DNA from: an uncultured Bacteroidia bacterium
GTDB taxonomy: Bacteria > Bacteroidota > Bacteroidia > Bacteroidales > UBA932
Assembly: GCA_902766255.1 (NCBI GenBank)
Contig: CACXCS010000049.1
Span: 1-64,000, forward strand
DNA length: 64,000 nt
Reading direction: 5' to 3'
The translations under genes were made by a program, and so were the position numbers. This document shows, piece by piece, positions 34,226 to 43,989 of this stretch. Position 1 is the stretch's first letter. Each line of letters starts with the position of its first letter. The notes beneath the pieces were generated by a model that saw nothing but the letters and a program-made list of their open reading frames with translations, was not told where the DNA came from and made no database searches.

Positions 34226-35317
34226 ATGCAAAAGAAGAAACCAATTGTAGGAATAACCCAAGGTGACTCGAACGGTATAGGTTACGAGGTCATCATCAAG
34301 GCAATATCAGACCCCAGGGTACTGGAATTCTTTACCCCGGTGGTTTACGGCTCGTCCAAGCTCTTCGGCTTTTACCGCAAGACCATTCCTGAGATCGAGC
34401 AGCTGGATACAAACGTAATCACCTCTGCAGCCGACGCCAAACCAAAGCGGATCAATATTCTTAACTGTCTGCCCGACAATGTGTACGCAGAGCCGGGCCA
34501 GGCAACCCCGGAATCTGCCAGCGCGGCAATAACATCCCTGGCCAAAGCCGTTGAGGACATTAAGGCCGGACTTATAGATGTGCTGGTCACCGGTCCGATC
34601 AACAAAAAGGCCATGTCGGGGCAGGGCTTCGGTTTCCCCGGCCATACTGAGTATCTGCAGCAGCAGTTCGGTGTGAGCGACGTTACAATGCTCATGACCA
34701 GCCATAGGTTGCGCCTGGGAGTGGTAACTGGTCATATCCCCTTGAAGGACGTCACGAGTTCTATATCTAAAGAAAAGATACTCAGTAAATTACGTTTGAT
34801 GAACAAGTCTCTCAAAGAGGACTTCTGCATAGATCAGCCTCGTATTGCCGTGCTGAGTCTCAATCCCCACAGCGGTGACGGCGGCCTGCTCGGCACTGAG
34901 GAACAGGATATCATCATTCCTGCAGTAGCAGAGGCTACCGCCGAGGGTATACTGGCTTTCGGCCCATTCTCGCCGGACGGCTTTTTCGGCCTGGGGCACT
35001 ACGAGCGCTTCGATGCCACTCTTGCCATGTATCACGACCAGGGACTGGCCCCTTTCAAGGCACTCTCTTTCGAGGACGGTGTGAACTACACCGCAGGCCT
35101 CCCTATAGTCAGGACTTCCCCCGACCATGGTACTGCCTATGATATGGCAGGCCGTGACGAGGCGGATCCTCATTCCATGCGTTCTGCAATCTTCACGGCT
35201 ATTGACATCCTCAATGCAAAGGCGGAATATGCCGCCCTTCAGGAGGGAAAGATGGAAGAAAGGCACCTGGAAGGCTCCGAACGCAGGGAGCGTCCCGGAA
35301 GGCCCCAGATAGCCTGA
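34226..35317 (+). CDS. pdxA: 4-hydroxythreonine-4-phosphate dehydrogenase PdxA
   Basis: A 363-residue NAD-dependent, metal-binding enzyme of pyridoxal 5'-phosphate synthesis. The start IVGITQGDSNGIGYEV is the family's GD-x-x-GIG motif. Also seen are TGPINKKAM, FPGHTEYL, a metal-binding His in LARAMYHDQGLAP-type segment (here LAMYHDQGLAPFK), and RTSPDHGTAYDMAG. The start is ATG at 34226, one base after the rnhA stop; an overlapping upstream frame is not needed. The C-terminus has a short charged tail (ERREREG-like) that is not conserved in the family. Confidence 0.95.
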   Translation: MQKKKPIVGITQGDSNGIGYEVIIKAISDPRVLEFFTPVVYGSSKLFGFYRKTIPEIEQLDTNVITSAADAKPKRINILNCLPDNVYAEPGQATPESASAAITSLAKAVEDIKAGLIDVLVTGPINKKAMSGQGFGFPGHTEYLQQQFGVSDVTMLMTSHRLRLGVVTGHIPLKDVTSSISKEKILSKLRLMNKSLKEDFCIDQPRIAVLSLNPHSGDGGLLGTEEQDIIIPAVAEATAEGILAFGPFSPDGFFGLGHYERFDATLAMYHDQGLAPFKALSFEDGVNYTAGLPIVRTSPDHGTAYDMAGRDEADPHSMRSAIFTAIDILNAKAEYAALQEGKMEERHLEGSERRERPGRPQIA

Positions 35318-35320
35318 TCC

Positions 35321-36067
35321 ATGAAGCGCCTGCTGCTGGTTATACTGTGCCTGCTGCCGGTTTTTCCGGCAGGGGCCCAGTATTCCGGCAACTTCAAGGC
35401 CGGGCAGATTATTGCCCCCGTCCTGCTTACTGGTGCCGGTCTCGGGTTCCATTACTTTGGACACGATGCTGTAGAGGTGCCCTTGCGGGACTATGTCCAG
35501 CTGGAATTGCGGCGGGACGCCCCTTTTTATGACATAGGCTCTTATGTGCAGTATGCCCCTTCTTTTATGCATCTAGGGCTGGGGCTGGCCGGCGCGAGAT
35601 CCCGCCATGCTTTTGTGGACAGAGCGATCGAGTCGTCGATCGCCCATCTTTCCACCCTTGCTTTGAGCCGCATCCCCAAGCTGCTGTTCCATTCGCTCAG
35701 GCCTGACGGAGGCGATTACAAATCCTTCCCTTCAGGGCATACAACTCTAGCTTTTACTGGTGCTGAGTTGGTGGGTATGGATTATGGAGCAGGCTGGGCA
35801 TCAGGGGCTTACGCGATGGCGATATTTGCAGGAGTGGACAGGATATACGGAAACCGGCACTGGATAGGGGACATTCTTGCCGGGGCGGGACTGGGCATTC
35901 TGTCCGCACATATAGGCGGATGGCTGCTTGAGCCCGTCAAGAACTTGTTCGGTATCCCCGACGTTTCGTGGGACGGCTTTGGAAGCAAGCGCGTACAGCT
36001 TTCATTCGCTCCGCTGGCCGATCCTTCCACCCAAACTTACATCGCATCGTTCGGCCTCGTATTCTAA
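35321..36067 (+). CDS. Exported PAP2-family phosphatase
   Basis: A 248-residue protein with a signal peptide (MKRLLLVILCLLPVFPAGAQ) and the PAP2 signature: KLLFHSLRPDG (motif 1), SFPSGHTTLAF (motif 2) and RIYGNRHWIGDILAGAGLG (motif 3). The active site would face the periplasm. The last 35 residues (FGSKRVQLSFAPLADPS ... IASFGLVF) are polar and end with a Phe, as in Bacteroidetes outer-membrane-associated homologues. Substrate is unknown: isoprenyl diphosphate or lipid A phosphates are candidates. It converges on the M64 peptidase gene with 5 bp between stops. Confidence 0.85.
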   Translation: MKRLLLVILCLLPVFPAGAQYSGNFKAGQIIAPVLLTGAGLGFHYFGHDAVEVPLRDYVQLELRRDAPFYDIGSYVQYAPSFMHLGLGLAGARSRHAFVDRAIESSIAHLSTLALSRIPKLLFHSLRPDGGDYKSFPSGHTTLAFTGAELVGMDYGAGWASGAYAMAIFAGVDRIYGNRHWIGDILAGAGLGILSAHIGGWLLEPVKNLFGIPDVSWDGFGSKRVQLSFAPLADPSTQTYIASFGLVF

Positions 36068-36072
36068 CGTTT

Positions 36073-37281
36073 CTATTCGGTGTAGAAGCGAATCATACGT
36101 TCAATCGCCCGCTGGCATACTGGGCAGAATCCTGCGGCTGTATTGGTTTTCATACGGCAGTCTTCGCAGCCGCGCCATACGCCTTTACTCATGTAACCGC
36201 CGCCCTCCAGGACGGACACTCCGTCGCGTCCCAGCATATCTTTCCATTTGCTGTCGAAATCGAACATCGTGGTGATGTTTTGCTCCCAGGGTTCGACTTC
36301 GGGGAAGTAGTAGTCGCTGAACTGGTCGTCGTAGTAGTACTCATCGGCAAGACCGGCGAAACTGTGTCCGAATTCATGCACGACAACCGGACGGAATTGA
36401 TGATGATGCGCAGTAGTCAGAGTGTATGAATTGTAGATTCCACCGCCGCCATAATTATCTGTGTTGGCGAGGATTATGATATGCTCGTAAGGCACTCCGG
36501 CAAGGGCGTCGTGAAGGTCTTTCAATTTAAGTGTGGTGAGGTAGCGCGCCGAATAGAATGTATCGAAGGAAGAATGAAGGGGAGTGTCTTTCCATACTCC
36601 TTTGCCGGGAATGCTCACGCCGCTCTGGCTTGATTCGAGCCCGACCGCCCTGAAATTGAAACGCTCTTTCATTCTTTTGAAGGGCTCATGTGAGAAAATG
36701 GACTTTACTGCTTCCCGTGCGTCTTTCCAGAAAACATCCATCTCTGACTTGGTGTAGCCTTCCGCAACTATTGCCACGTCGATGCATTTTTCGACGGGGC
36801 CACCGATGTATATGTCTTTTACTGCGGGATTGCTCGAGGCAGGGCGGACAAGTATGTCGCCGGGGTTGACGTAGTGATTCAGGACGGCCTGGATATTACC
36901 TTTGGAATCAAACAGTTCTATAGTAACTACCGCCGTGTCGTCAGGCATAGGGACAAGGAAAACGTTCTCGAAACTGCGCCTAAGCTGCGTGGCCTCCTCG
37001 GTGTTCTGCCATTCCTGGAAAAGGGTGCTGAAAGACATGCGGTACAGAACTTCTCCGTTCTGCGCCGCGCGCAGCGTCAGCTGTCCGTTGCCTTTCAGCG
37101 GCAGTTCCTTAAGATGTACGCGCCGTCCTGCCCAGCCCTCGATTACCCTCAATTCATCCAGCGCAATGACAGCTTCCGAGGTTCTTCCGCTGAAACTGTA
37201 GTCAAGGCGCATGGTTCGTTCCTGCGAATAGGCGGCGAGCATCGCAGACAAGAGAGACAAAACGCAAATTATTCTTTTCAT
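36073..37281 (-). CDS. Secreted metallopeptidase, M64 (IgA peptidase) family
   Basis: A 402-residue exported zinc peptidase. A signal peptide (KRIICVLSLLSAMLAAYSQ) and a roughly 150-residue N-terminal beta domain precede the catalytic part (DVAIVAEGYTKSEMDVFWKDA ...). The zinc motif is HEFGHSFAGLADEYYY, with the third ligand in the DEY region as in family M64. Near the C-terminus CEDCRMK and FCPVCQ supply four cysteines that could form disulfides. The true substrate is unknown, although the family is named after an IgA protease. The start is ATG at 37281, 6 nt after a -7 box; a longer frame from 37290 would begin inside that box. Confidence 0.9.
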   Translation of the reverse strand: MKRIICVLSLLSAMLAAYSQERTMRLDYSFSGRTSEAVIALDELRVIEGWAGRRVHLKELPLKGNGQLTLRAAQNGEVLYRMSFSTLFQEWQNTEEATQLRRSFENVFLVPMPDDTAVVTIELFDSKGNIQAVLNHYVNPGDILVRPASSNPAVKDIYIGGPVEKCIDVAIVAEGYTKSEMDVFWKDAREAVKSIFSHEPFKRMKERFNFRAVGLESSQSGVSIPGKGVWKDTPLHSSFDTFYSARYLTTLKLKDLHDALAGVPYEHIIILANTDNYGGGGIYNSYTLTTAHHHQFRPVVVHEFGHSFAGLADEYYYDDQFSDYYFPEVEPWEQNITTMFDFDSKWKDMLGRDGVSVLEGGGYMSKGVWRGCEDCRMKTNTAAGFCPVCQRAIERMIRFYTE

Positions 37282-37287
37282 GGTTAG

Positions 37288-37295
37288 CAAAAATA
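37288..37295 (-). promoter_or_regulatory. -7 box for the M64 peptidase, 6 nt from the start codon
   Basis: TATTTTTG on the minus strand, then CTAACC, then ATG. Very short or absent leader; it settles the start at 37281. No convincing -33 TTTG. Confidence 0.5.
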
Positions 37296-37348
37296 CGATT
37301 TTTATCAGTAAATTAGCAGACTATAACCAATGACTTTTTAACATAATC

Positions 37349-38764
37349 ATGATGAACATTAAAAACAAGGCGGAACTTGTCCGCTATTGTCTTGATAATC
37401 AAATAGAAATCCTGAACTTTCACTATTGCGGCTGGGATGGCCGGCTGAAAACCCTGAATTTTGTAATCCGCGACGAGGAACATCTTCTTAACATCCTCGA
37501 GGCAGGCGAAAGAGTGGACGGCTCCAGTTTGTTCCCCTTCGTTGAAGCAGGCAAAAGCGACCTGTATGTCATTCCTCGTTACTGCACCGCTTTCCGGGAT
37601 CCTGTTGCAAGCGTGCCCACAGTAGGAGTGCTTTGTTCTTTCTTTAATCGTGACGGTCAGCCATTCCAGGGTTCTCCGGAATATGTGCTTCGCCGCGCTC
37701 ATAGCGTTTTCCGCAGCAAAACAGGCCTTGACATGCAGACAATGGGCGAGTTGGAGTATTATATCATTTCTGAAGATGACGGCCTGTATCCTGTTGCAGA
37801 CCAGCGAGGTTACCACGAGAGCGCCCCATTCAACAAGTTTGCCGACTTCCGGGTCGAGGCGGTGCGCATGATCACCCAGGTAGGAGGCATGGTCAAGTAC
37901 GCCCACAGTGAGGTCGGTAATTTCCGTCTGCACGGCAATATTTATGAGCAGAACGAAATTGAATTCCTCCCCGTCGACATCGAAGACGCCGCCGACCAGC
38001 TGGTGCTCGCCAAGTGGATAATGCGCCGTCTGGCCTACAAGCATGGTCTGACAATTACTTTCGCGCCAAAGATTACTGCCGGCAAGGCAGGCTCCGGCAT
38101 GCACGTCCATTGCAAGTTTACCCGTGACGGAAAGAGCGTGATGATCAAGGACGGCGATATCACCGACACGGTACGCCGGGCCATCGCCGGATATATGGAT
38201 GCCGGCACCTCCCTGACCGCGTTCGGCAATCCTCATCCCCTTGCTTTCATGCGCCTTGTGCCCAATCAGGAGGCTCCTACCTCGCTATGCTGGTCGCACT
38301 CCAACCGCAGCGCCCTGGTCAGGGTACCTCTCGGCTGGACAGGGAAGGTGGATATGGCTTCCATCTGCAATCCCGGAGAGGAGCCGGTGGACAAGGATTT
38401 CTCGGATAAGGCCACCTTTGAATGGCGTGCCTCCGACGGTACTGCAAATGTGTACCTGCTGATGGCCGCCCTCTGTGCCGCCGCCCGCCACGGGTTCGAA
38501 ATGCCTGATGCACTTGAACTTGCTCGCCGTACGTACGTCGGCCTTGGCGTGGATATCCATGCAGCCGGCAATACTGCCCTCAGGGCATCGCTGGAACAGC
38601 TTCCTGCCTCATGCGACCAAGCCGCGGACGAACTTGAAAAAGACCGTAGCATATATACCGCCGAAGGCGTTTTCCAGGATGCCATGCTGGATTATCTTAT
38701 CAAAACGCTGCGTTCGTTCACCCACGAGGACTGCGACATCAAGGAGAATCTTCATATCGCGTAG
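37349..38764 (+). CDS. glnA: Glutamine synthetase, type I-like
   Basis: A 471-residue enzyme joining ammonia and glutamate at the expense of ATP. Visible motifs: ERVDGSSLFPFVEAGKSDLY (beta-grasp edge of the active site), MGELEYYI (metal ligands), KITAGKAGSGMHVHCKF (ATP and metal binding), FMRLVPNQEAPTSLCWSHSNRSALVRVPLG (quoted in part) and EWRASDGTANVYLLMAAL. The N-terminus has MMNIKN, so ATG 37349 or 37352 may be used. It is transcribed alone; the polysaccharide operon downstream has its own promoter. I see no clear TAnnTTTG box upstream; TAAATTAG near 37310 is a weak candidate. Confidence 0.9.
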   Translation: MMNIKNKAELVRYCLDNQIEILNFHYCGWDGRLKTLNFVIRDEEHLLNILEAGERVDGSSLFPFVEAGKSDLYVIPRYCTAFRDPVASVPTVGVLCSFFNRDGQPFQGSPEYVLRRAHSVFRSKTGLDMQTMGELEYYIISEDDGLYPVADQRGYHESAPFNKFADFRVEAVRMITQVGGMVKYAHSEVGNFRLHGNIYEQNEIEFLPVDIEDAADQLVLAKWIMRRLAYKHGLTITFAPKITAGKAGSGMHVHCKFTRDGKSVMIKDGDITDTVRRAIAGYMDAGTSLTAFGNPHPLAFMRLVPNQEAPTSLCWSHSNRSALVRVPLGWTGKVDMASICNPGEEPVDKDFSDKATFEWRASDGTANVYLLMAALCAAARHGFEMPDALELARRTYVGLGVDIHAAGNTALRASLEQLPASCDQAADELEKDRSIYTAEGVFQDAMLDYLIKTLRSFTHEDCDIKENLHIA

Positions 38765-38772
38765 GTCTTATA

Positions 38773-38804
38773 ATTGTTTATAAGGGAAAAAAGTTCTATA
38801 TTTG
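38773..38804 (+). promoter_or_regulatory. Promoter of the exopolysaccharide operon
   Basis: ATTG at 38773-38776, a 20-nt spacer and TATATTTG at 38797-38804, a good -33/-7 pair. The leader to the ATG at 38829 is about 18 nt, too short for the long hairpin leaders seen in Bacteroides capsule loci controlled at the first gene. Confidence 0.7.
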
Positions 38805-38828
38805 CACGATTTAGCTCAAAGCAAGATT

Positions 38829-39653
38829 ATGAACAGATTATCTATATTTTTGGCATCGGTGGCAATGCTGGCTCTGTCGGCGGCCTGCTCTGCTCCCACC
38901 AATGTGGTTTATTTCCAAGATTCCTCCGACAAAGAGATCCGTAACGACGTACAGGTCGAGTCCATCCGCCTGCGTCCCGCCGACAAGATAAGCATCATCG
39001 TCAACTGTAACGGAGTTGAATTGATGCACCAGTTCAACCTGCCCTATGTATCCCGTTATGTTGGTGCCACCACTGAAGGCTACAGTATGTCCAATACCGG
39101 CGTCAGCGGTTATATCGTAGACGCAGACGGCAATATCGACTTCCCCGTGATAGGCAAGATCCGTGTGGCCGGCCTCACCCGCGCAGAGGTGGCGGACAAG
39201 ATAAAGAATGAACTTATGAGCCAGGACCTCGTGAGGGATCCTGTGGTTACCGTGGATTACATGAACCTGTATGTCTCCCTTATGGGTGAGGTTGTCCGTC
39301 CCGGACGCTATGCCATCACCAGGGACGCAGTTACGATCCTCGACGCCATCTCCCTGGCCGGTGACCTTACCATCTTCGGCCGCAGGGACAACATCCGCCT
39401 CATCCGTGAGGAGAACGGTGTCCAGAAGACATACCTTGTCGATCTCCGTTCTATGGAAGACCTGGTCAAGAGCCCTGCGTACTACGTTTGCCAGAACGAC
39501 CTTATCTATGTGGAACCCAACGGTATGCGTACCCGTCAGTCCACTGTCAACGGCAATACCATCATGAGTACTTCATTCTGGATTTCCATTGCCTCGCTGG
39601 CTGCAACCATCGTCTCGACCGTCACCGTGGTAGCTATGCGTACTGCAAAATAA
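38829..39653 (+). CDS. Polysaccharide export lipoprotein, Wza-like
   Basis: A 274-residue outer-membrane polysaccharide export protein. The lipobox is MLALSAAC (Cys about residue 19). The poly-export domain begins LRPADKISIIV and contains VDADGNIDFPVIGKIRVAGLTRAEVADKI (quoted in part). One SLBB-like domain follows: VSLMGEVVRPGRYAI ... ILDAISLAGDLTIFGRRDNIRLIRE. The C-terminus has a hydrophobic helix (WISIASLAATIVSTVTVVAM). The upstream frame could add nine residues, but ATG 38829 gives a standard lipoprotein signal. It is the first gene of the polysaccharide operon. Confidence 0.93.
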   Translation: MNRLSIFLASVAMLALSAACSAPTNVVYFQDSSDKEIRNDVQVESIRLRPADKISIIVNCNGVELMHQFNLPYVSRYVGATTEGYSMSNTGVSGYIVDADGNIDFPVIGKIRVAGLTRAEVADKIKNELMSQDLVRDPVVTVDYMNLYVSLMGEVVRPGRYAITRDAVTILDAISLAGDLTIFGRRDNIRLIREENGVQKTYLVDLRSMEDLVKSPAYYVCQNDLIYVEPNGMRTRQSTVNGNTIMSTSFWISIASLAATIVSTVTVVAMRTAK

Positions 39654-39663
39654 TTGATTGAAT

Positions 39664-42060
39664 ATGGCAGAAAACAACAATATCAACCGCAATTCCCAGG
39701 AGTCTCAGGAGAGTTTCAATTTCAGGGAATTCATCGCCAAGTGCATTTCTAAGTGGTACTGGTTTGTAGCATCTGTGGTAGTTTGCCTTGGCATAGCCGC
39801 AGTCTATCTCGTTAAAACTCCCAAGGTATATACCCGTTCATCCACGGTCCTTATCAAGGAATCTGCAATCCGCCGTACATCCAACGACCTCGAGTCTATG
39901 CTGTCGGCAGGCGGCATGACCCAGCAGAATTCCAAGCTGGCCAACGAAATCATCGCCCTCCAGTCGCCCGACCTCATGCGCGAGGTCGTTTCCCGCATGG
40001 GCCTTGACTTCGACTACAGCATTGCAGGCCGCGCACGCAAGCACGTAATCTATGGAACCTCACTTCCCATTAAGGCCAAGTTCCTGGAGCCTGCCGGACG
40101 TATGGACATGGTACTCAATCCGGTTGACGAAAAGAGCTATAAGCTTTCCCTTGACGTGCCCGGCACCAAGGAAACCTTTGAATTCGCCGGCTTCTACGGC
40201 GATACGCTCCTTACTGTCGGCGGCCCTCTGGTTATTTCGCTGGTCGATACAGTGGCCAAGGTTGAGCAGCCGATTTACATTAATCATTACAGCATTCAGG
40301 GAGCTACTTCTTCGTATAACAGCAGACTGTCAGCCTCTGCACTGAATACAAAGAACTACGCCGATGTTCTGCAGCTCACCATCACCGACGAAAGCCCCCG
40401 CCGCGCCGAGGATGTCCTTGACATGGTTCTCACAATCTACAATGAAAACTGGGTTGACGACCGTAACAAGACCGCTGTCAGTACTTCACACTTCATCGAC
40501 GACCGTCTTGCTGCAATCGAGACCGACCTCGGCAATGTCGATACCGACATCTCGAACTACAAGAGCCGTTACATCATCCCTGACGTGGCAGCCGTTTCGA
40601 GCATGTATATGTCCCAGACTCAGGAAGCGACACGTCAGTTGCAGGACCTCGACAACCAGTTGTATTCGGCCCGTTACGTTCGTACCAGCCTCAGCTCGTC
40701 CGAGGACTACTCCAAGATGCTTCCTTCGCCTCCCAGTCTGTCCAACGTCAATGTAACCAACCAGATAAGCAAGTACAACGACCTTGTCCTCCGCCGCAAC
40801 AACCTGGTGGCGAATTCCTCGGAGCGCAACCCTATTGTCCAGGAGATGAATTCCAACCTGAACGATATGCGTTCTACCATCCTGGCATCGGTGGATGATA
40901 TGATCAATACCCTGCAGGCCCAGATCAGCAATATCCAGAAGGCCGAGCAAAGGGCTACTTCCCGTTTGGCCGACAACCCCAAGCAGTCACAGTACCTGCT
41001 GAGCGTCGAGCGCCAGCAGAAGGTTAAGGAGGCTCTTTACATCTTCCTCCTCCAGAAGAGGGAAGAGAACGAGCTTTCCCAGGCTTTCACTGCATACAAT
41101 ACACGCGTAATTACACGTCCTACCGGTTCTTCCAGGCCTACATCCCCCAAGACCCAGCAGATACTTCTGATAGCCCTGCTTCTCGGCTTGCTTCTGCCTG
41201 TGGCCGTACTTTACCTCATGACCGTTACCGACACCAAGATACGCGACCGCAAAGACCTCGAAACCATCAAGGCTCCTTTCCTCGGCGAGGTGCCGTTCTA
41301 CGGTAAGAAGAGCCTGCTGCAGGGCCGCAAGAAAAAGGACGAAGAAGAGAATGTCTCCTTCCTTGTGCAGCATGGCAACAGGGATGCCGTCAACGAGGCT
41401 TTCCGCGTGTGCCGCACCAACCTTGAGTTCATGAGCAGAGGTTCTGACAAGCACGTTATCATCACCACCTCCTTCAACCCCGGTTCCGGTAAAACCTTTG
41501 TGTCTTCCAACCTGGGTGCAGCCTTGAGCATCAAGGGTTTCAAGGTGCTGCTGATCGATGGAGACCTTCGTCACGCATCTTTGTCCAAGCTGGTTAATTC
41601 TCCCAAGAAGGGTCTGTCCAACTATCTTTCCGGCGAAAAAATCGACATCGAATCGATTCTCGTCAAGGCGGAAGGCTATGACAATCTTGAGATCCTCCCT
41701 GTGGGTATAATCCCTCCAAACCCCAGCGAGCTCGTCGGCAGCAAGGAATTCGCTACCCTCATCTCGTCCATGCGCAGCAAGTATGATTATATCATAATAG
41801 ACTGTCCTCCTTTCAACATCGTTGCCGATACCCAGATCATTTCTGAGATGGCCGACCGTACTATTTTCATCGTCCGTGCCGGACTGCTCGACAAGGTTAT
41901 GCTGGGCGAACTGGAGGATATCTATCAGAGCGGCAGACTTACAAACCTGTCCATCCTGCTTAACGCTACTGATATGTCTTCTTCGCATGGCGGATATGGT
42001 TATGGATACCGTTATGGCTATGGTTCCTACCATACATACGACTACTATTCGCAAAAATAA
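39664..42060 (+). CDS. Polysaccharide co-polymerase/tyrosine kinase, Wzc-like
   Basis: A 798-residue inner-membrane protein that sets chain length and drives export with the Wza-like partner. The N-terminal Wzz domain lies between two membrane helices (about residues 28-48, WYWFVASVVVCLGIAAVYLV, and about 500-520, ILLIALLLGLLLPVAVLYLM), with a coiled-coil periplasmic part. The cytoplasmic BY-kinase domain has Walker A SFNPGSGKTFVSSNLG, Walker A' VLLIDGDLRHASL and Walker B YIIIDCPPFN. The C-terminus ends with an extreme cluster of tyrosines (GGYGYGYRYGYGSYHTYDYY), the usual autophosphorylation tail. No partner phosphatase gene is in the operon. The start is ATG 39664. Confidence 0.95.
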   Translation: MAENNNINRNSQESQESFNFREFIAKCISKWYWFVASVVVCLGIAAVYLVKTPKVYTRSSTVLIKESAIRRTSNDLESMLSAGGMTQQNSKLANEIIALQSPDLMREVVSRMGLDFDYSIAGRARKHVIYGTSLPIKAKFLEPAGRMDMVLNPVDEKSYKLSLDVPGTKETFEFAGFYGDTLLTVGGPLVISLVDTVAKVEQPIYINHYSIQGATSSYNSRLSASALNTKNYADVLQLTITDESPRRAEDVLDMVLTIYNENWVDDRNKTAVSTSHFIDDRLAAIETDLGNVDTDISNYKSRYIIPDVAAVSSMYMSQTQEATRQLQDLDNQLYSARYVRTSLSSSEDYSKMLPSPPSLSNVNVTNQISKYNDLVLRRNNLVANSSERNPIVQEMNSNLNDMRSTILASVDDMINTLQAQISNIQKAEQRATSRLADNPKQSQYLLSVERQQKVKEALYIFLLQKREENELSQAFTAYNTRVITRPTGSSRPTSPKTQQILLIALLLGLLLPVAVLYLMTVTDTKIRDRKDLETIKAPFLGEVPFYGKKSLLQGRKKKDEEENVSFLVQHGNRDAVNEAFRVCRTNLEFMSRGSDKHVIITTSFNPGSGKTFVSSNLGAALSIKGFKVLLIDGDLRHASLSKLVNSPKKGLSNYLSGEKIDIESILVKAEGYDNLEILPVGIIPPNPSELVGSKEFATLISSMRSKYDYIIIDCPPFNIVADTQIISEMADRTIFIVRAGLLDKVMLGELEDIYQSGRLTNLSILLNATDMSSSHGGYGYGYRYGYGSYHTYDYYSQK

Positions 42061-42072
42061 AATACTTGAGTT

Positions 42073-43989
42073 TTGGCTCTACGCTTAGATAAACAGATAG
42101 GGAAGTTTTCATCCAAGTATCTGGACGTCAGGACGGTACTGGTGATGGATACTTTCCTTTCCGTATCAGCCTCGGCGGTGGTGGCTTTTGTGGGCACCCT
42201 CACCGAATCGTTCTTTACCGCCGGCGTACGTTACTGGCTGGTTTGGATGCTTGCAGCTGCGGTGTCCTCGGTTGTGATGTTCATGGCAATGAGAACTTAT
42301 GCCATCATTATCAGGCACACAACTTTTAAAGATATCCTCAAATTCGTCACGGCCCTTGCCGGCAAGGAGGCGATGGTTTTTGTCTCGATGCTGGCGTTCG
42401 TTGGAATGGACGGTGTCTTGCTGGGCATGCTGTTGGCCGACCTGCTTTTCTCTTTGCTGCTGCTTGTTGGCGTACGTCTTGGGATGATCTCCGCGTACGA
42501 CCTGTACAAGTCCAAGGTCAGGGAGCTTCAGAAATGCCGCAGGGTGCTTGTATATGGCACTTCTGACAAGACGGAATCGGCAATTTCGCGTTTCCGCAAT
42601 TCTCCTCATTACGACCTGATAGGAGTTATTTCGCCTGATTCCTCTTTGAAATATGCCAAGTTCTCCAATAAGTCGGTCTATTATTTCAAAGATGCAAAAG
42701 ACCTTGACAAGCTGGCGCTTTCCCTCTCTGTAACAGGAGTGCTTTTCACCCGCAAGGAGGATGCCCGTCTGGAAAACGAGCGGCTTGTAAAGTATTGCTT
42801 CGACCTGGGACTCAAGGTGCTGTTCGTGCCAGAAGTTAACGAACTTGGCGAGGACAGGGGAGTAGGAATCCGTGACGTCAAGATCGAGGATCTTCTTGGC
42901 CGCGACGAAATCAAAGTGTCGATGGACGAAATCAAGAGCGGTTTTGCCGGTAAGACTGTAATGGTTACCGGAGCCGCCGGATCAATCGGGTCGGAACTCT
43001 GCCGCCAGCTCGCCACTTTCGGTATTGCTAAACTATTGCTTTTCGACAACGCTGAAACTCCGGTCCACAACCTACGCCTGGAACTTGAGGATACGTTCCC
43101 GAAGCTGGATTTCGTGCCGATTATAGGTGATGTCCGTTCGTCCAGACGTCTGGAATACGCATTCCGCCGTTTCCATCCGGATGTGGTGTTCCATGCGGCT
43201 GCTTACAAGCACGTTCCGCTCATGGAGGAGAATCCCTGCGAGGCAGTGCTTGTCAACTTCGTGGGTACCAGCTACGTAGCTGACAAGTGCATAGAATACG
43301 GAGTTGAAAAGATGGTCATGATCTCCACCGACAAGGCCGTCAATCCGACAAATGTTATGGGCTGCAGCAAGCGCCTGGCCGAGATTTATGTCCAGAGCCT
43401 GGGCCTTGCCATAGAACAGGGCCAGCATGAAGGCAAGACGCGCTTTGTAACCACCCGTTTCGGAAATGTTCTCGGTTCCAACGGTTCTGTAATTCCCCGT
43501 TTCCGTGAGCAGATACGCAAGGGTGGTCCCGTGACCGTTACTCACCCCGAAATTACCCGTTTCTTCATGACCATTCCAGAGGCCTGCCGCCTTGTAATGG
43601 AAGCAGTGATAATGGATACAGCCAACCGCATCTGCGTATTCGACATGGGGGAGCCCGTCAAGATTGACACCCTTGCCCGCCGAATGATCGAACTTTCCGG
43701 CCTGGTGGTAGACAGGGATATCAAGATTGAGTATACCGGCCTCAGGCCCGGCGAAAAACTGTACGAGGAGGTCCTCTCCAATGTGGAGAATACAGAGCCT
43801 ACCAAGCATGGCCGGATCCGCGTCGCCAAGGTGCGTACATATCCATTCAATGAGGCTCAGGAAGCCGTCCAGAAACTTGGCGACCTTGCCCGTGCCGTGG
43901 ATATTCCCGCCATGGTCAAGTTGATGAAGCAGGTGGTTCCTGAATTCATCTCCAAGAACTCCCGGTTCTCGGAGTATGATGCCAAATAA
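42073..43989 (+). CDS. Membrane-bound nucleotide-sugar 4,6-dehydratase, CapD/WbpM type
   Basis: A 638-residue protein. Four N-terminal membrane helices (about residues 20-145) are followed by a Rossmann-like CoA-binding-type domain. The extended SDR catalytic domain has VTGAAGSIGSELCRQLA (NAD binding), VFHAAAYKHVPLMEENP and STDKAVNPTNVMGCSKR, the WbpM-type variant with Met in place of the catalytic Tyr. It probably converts UDP-GlcNAc to UDP-4-keto-6-deoxy-GlcNAc for the first sugar of the repeat unit. The start is a TTG at 42073, 13 bp after the kinase gene; no ATG before 42145 keeps the first helix. It overlaps the upxY-like gene by 14 bp. Confidence 0.93.
   Translation: MALRLDKQIGKFSSKYLDVRTVLVMDTFLSVSASAVVAFVGTLTESFFTAGVRYWLVWMLAAAVSSVVMFMAMRTYAIIIRHTTFKDILKFVTALAGKEAMVFVSMLAFVGMDGVLLGMLLADLLFSLLLLVGVRLGMISAYDLYKSKVRELQKCRRVLVYGTSDKTESAISRFRNSPHYDLIGVISPDSSLKYAKFSNKSVYYFKDAKDLDKLALSLSVTGVLFTRKEDARLENERLVKYCFDLGLKVLFVPEVNELGEDRGVGIRDVKIEDLLGRDEIKVSMDEIKSGFAGKTVMVTGAAGSIGSELCRQLATFGIAKLLLFDNAETPVHNLRLELEDTFPKLDFVPIIGDVRSSRRLEYAFRRFHPDVVFHAAAYKHVPLMEENPCEAVLVNFVGTSYVADKCIEYGVEKMVMISTDKAVNPTNVMGCSKRLAEIYVQSLGLAIEQGQHEGKTRFVTTRFGNVLGSNGSVIPRFREQIRKGGPVTVTHPEITRFFMTIPEACRLVMEAVIMDTANRICVFDMGEPVKIDTLARRMIELSGLVVDRDIKIEYTGLRPGEKLYEEVLSNVENTEPTKHGRIRVAKVRTYPFNEAQEAVQKLGDLARAVDIPAMVKLMKQVVPEFISKNSRFSEYDAK

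Noticed and set aside
37296..37348. Promoter for glnA
   Set aside because: No TAnnTTTG match was found; TAAATTAG is too poor to call.
40987..42054. 355-codon open frame on the minus strand
   Set aside because: Antisense to the kinase domain of the Wzc-like gene, no supporting signal.
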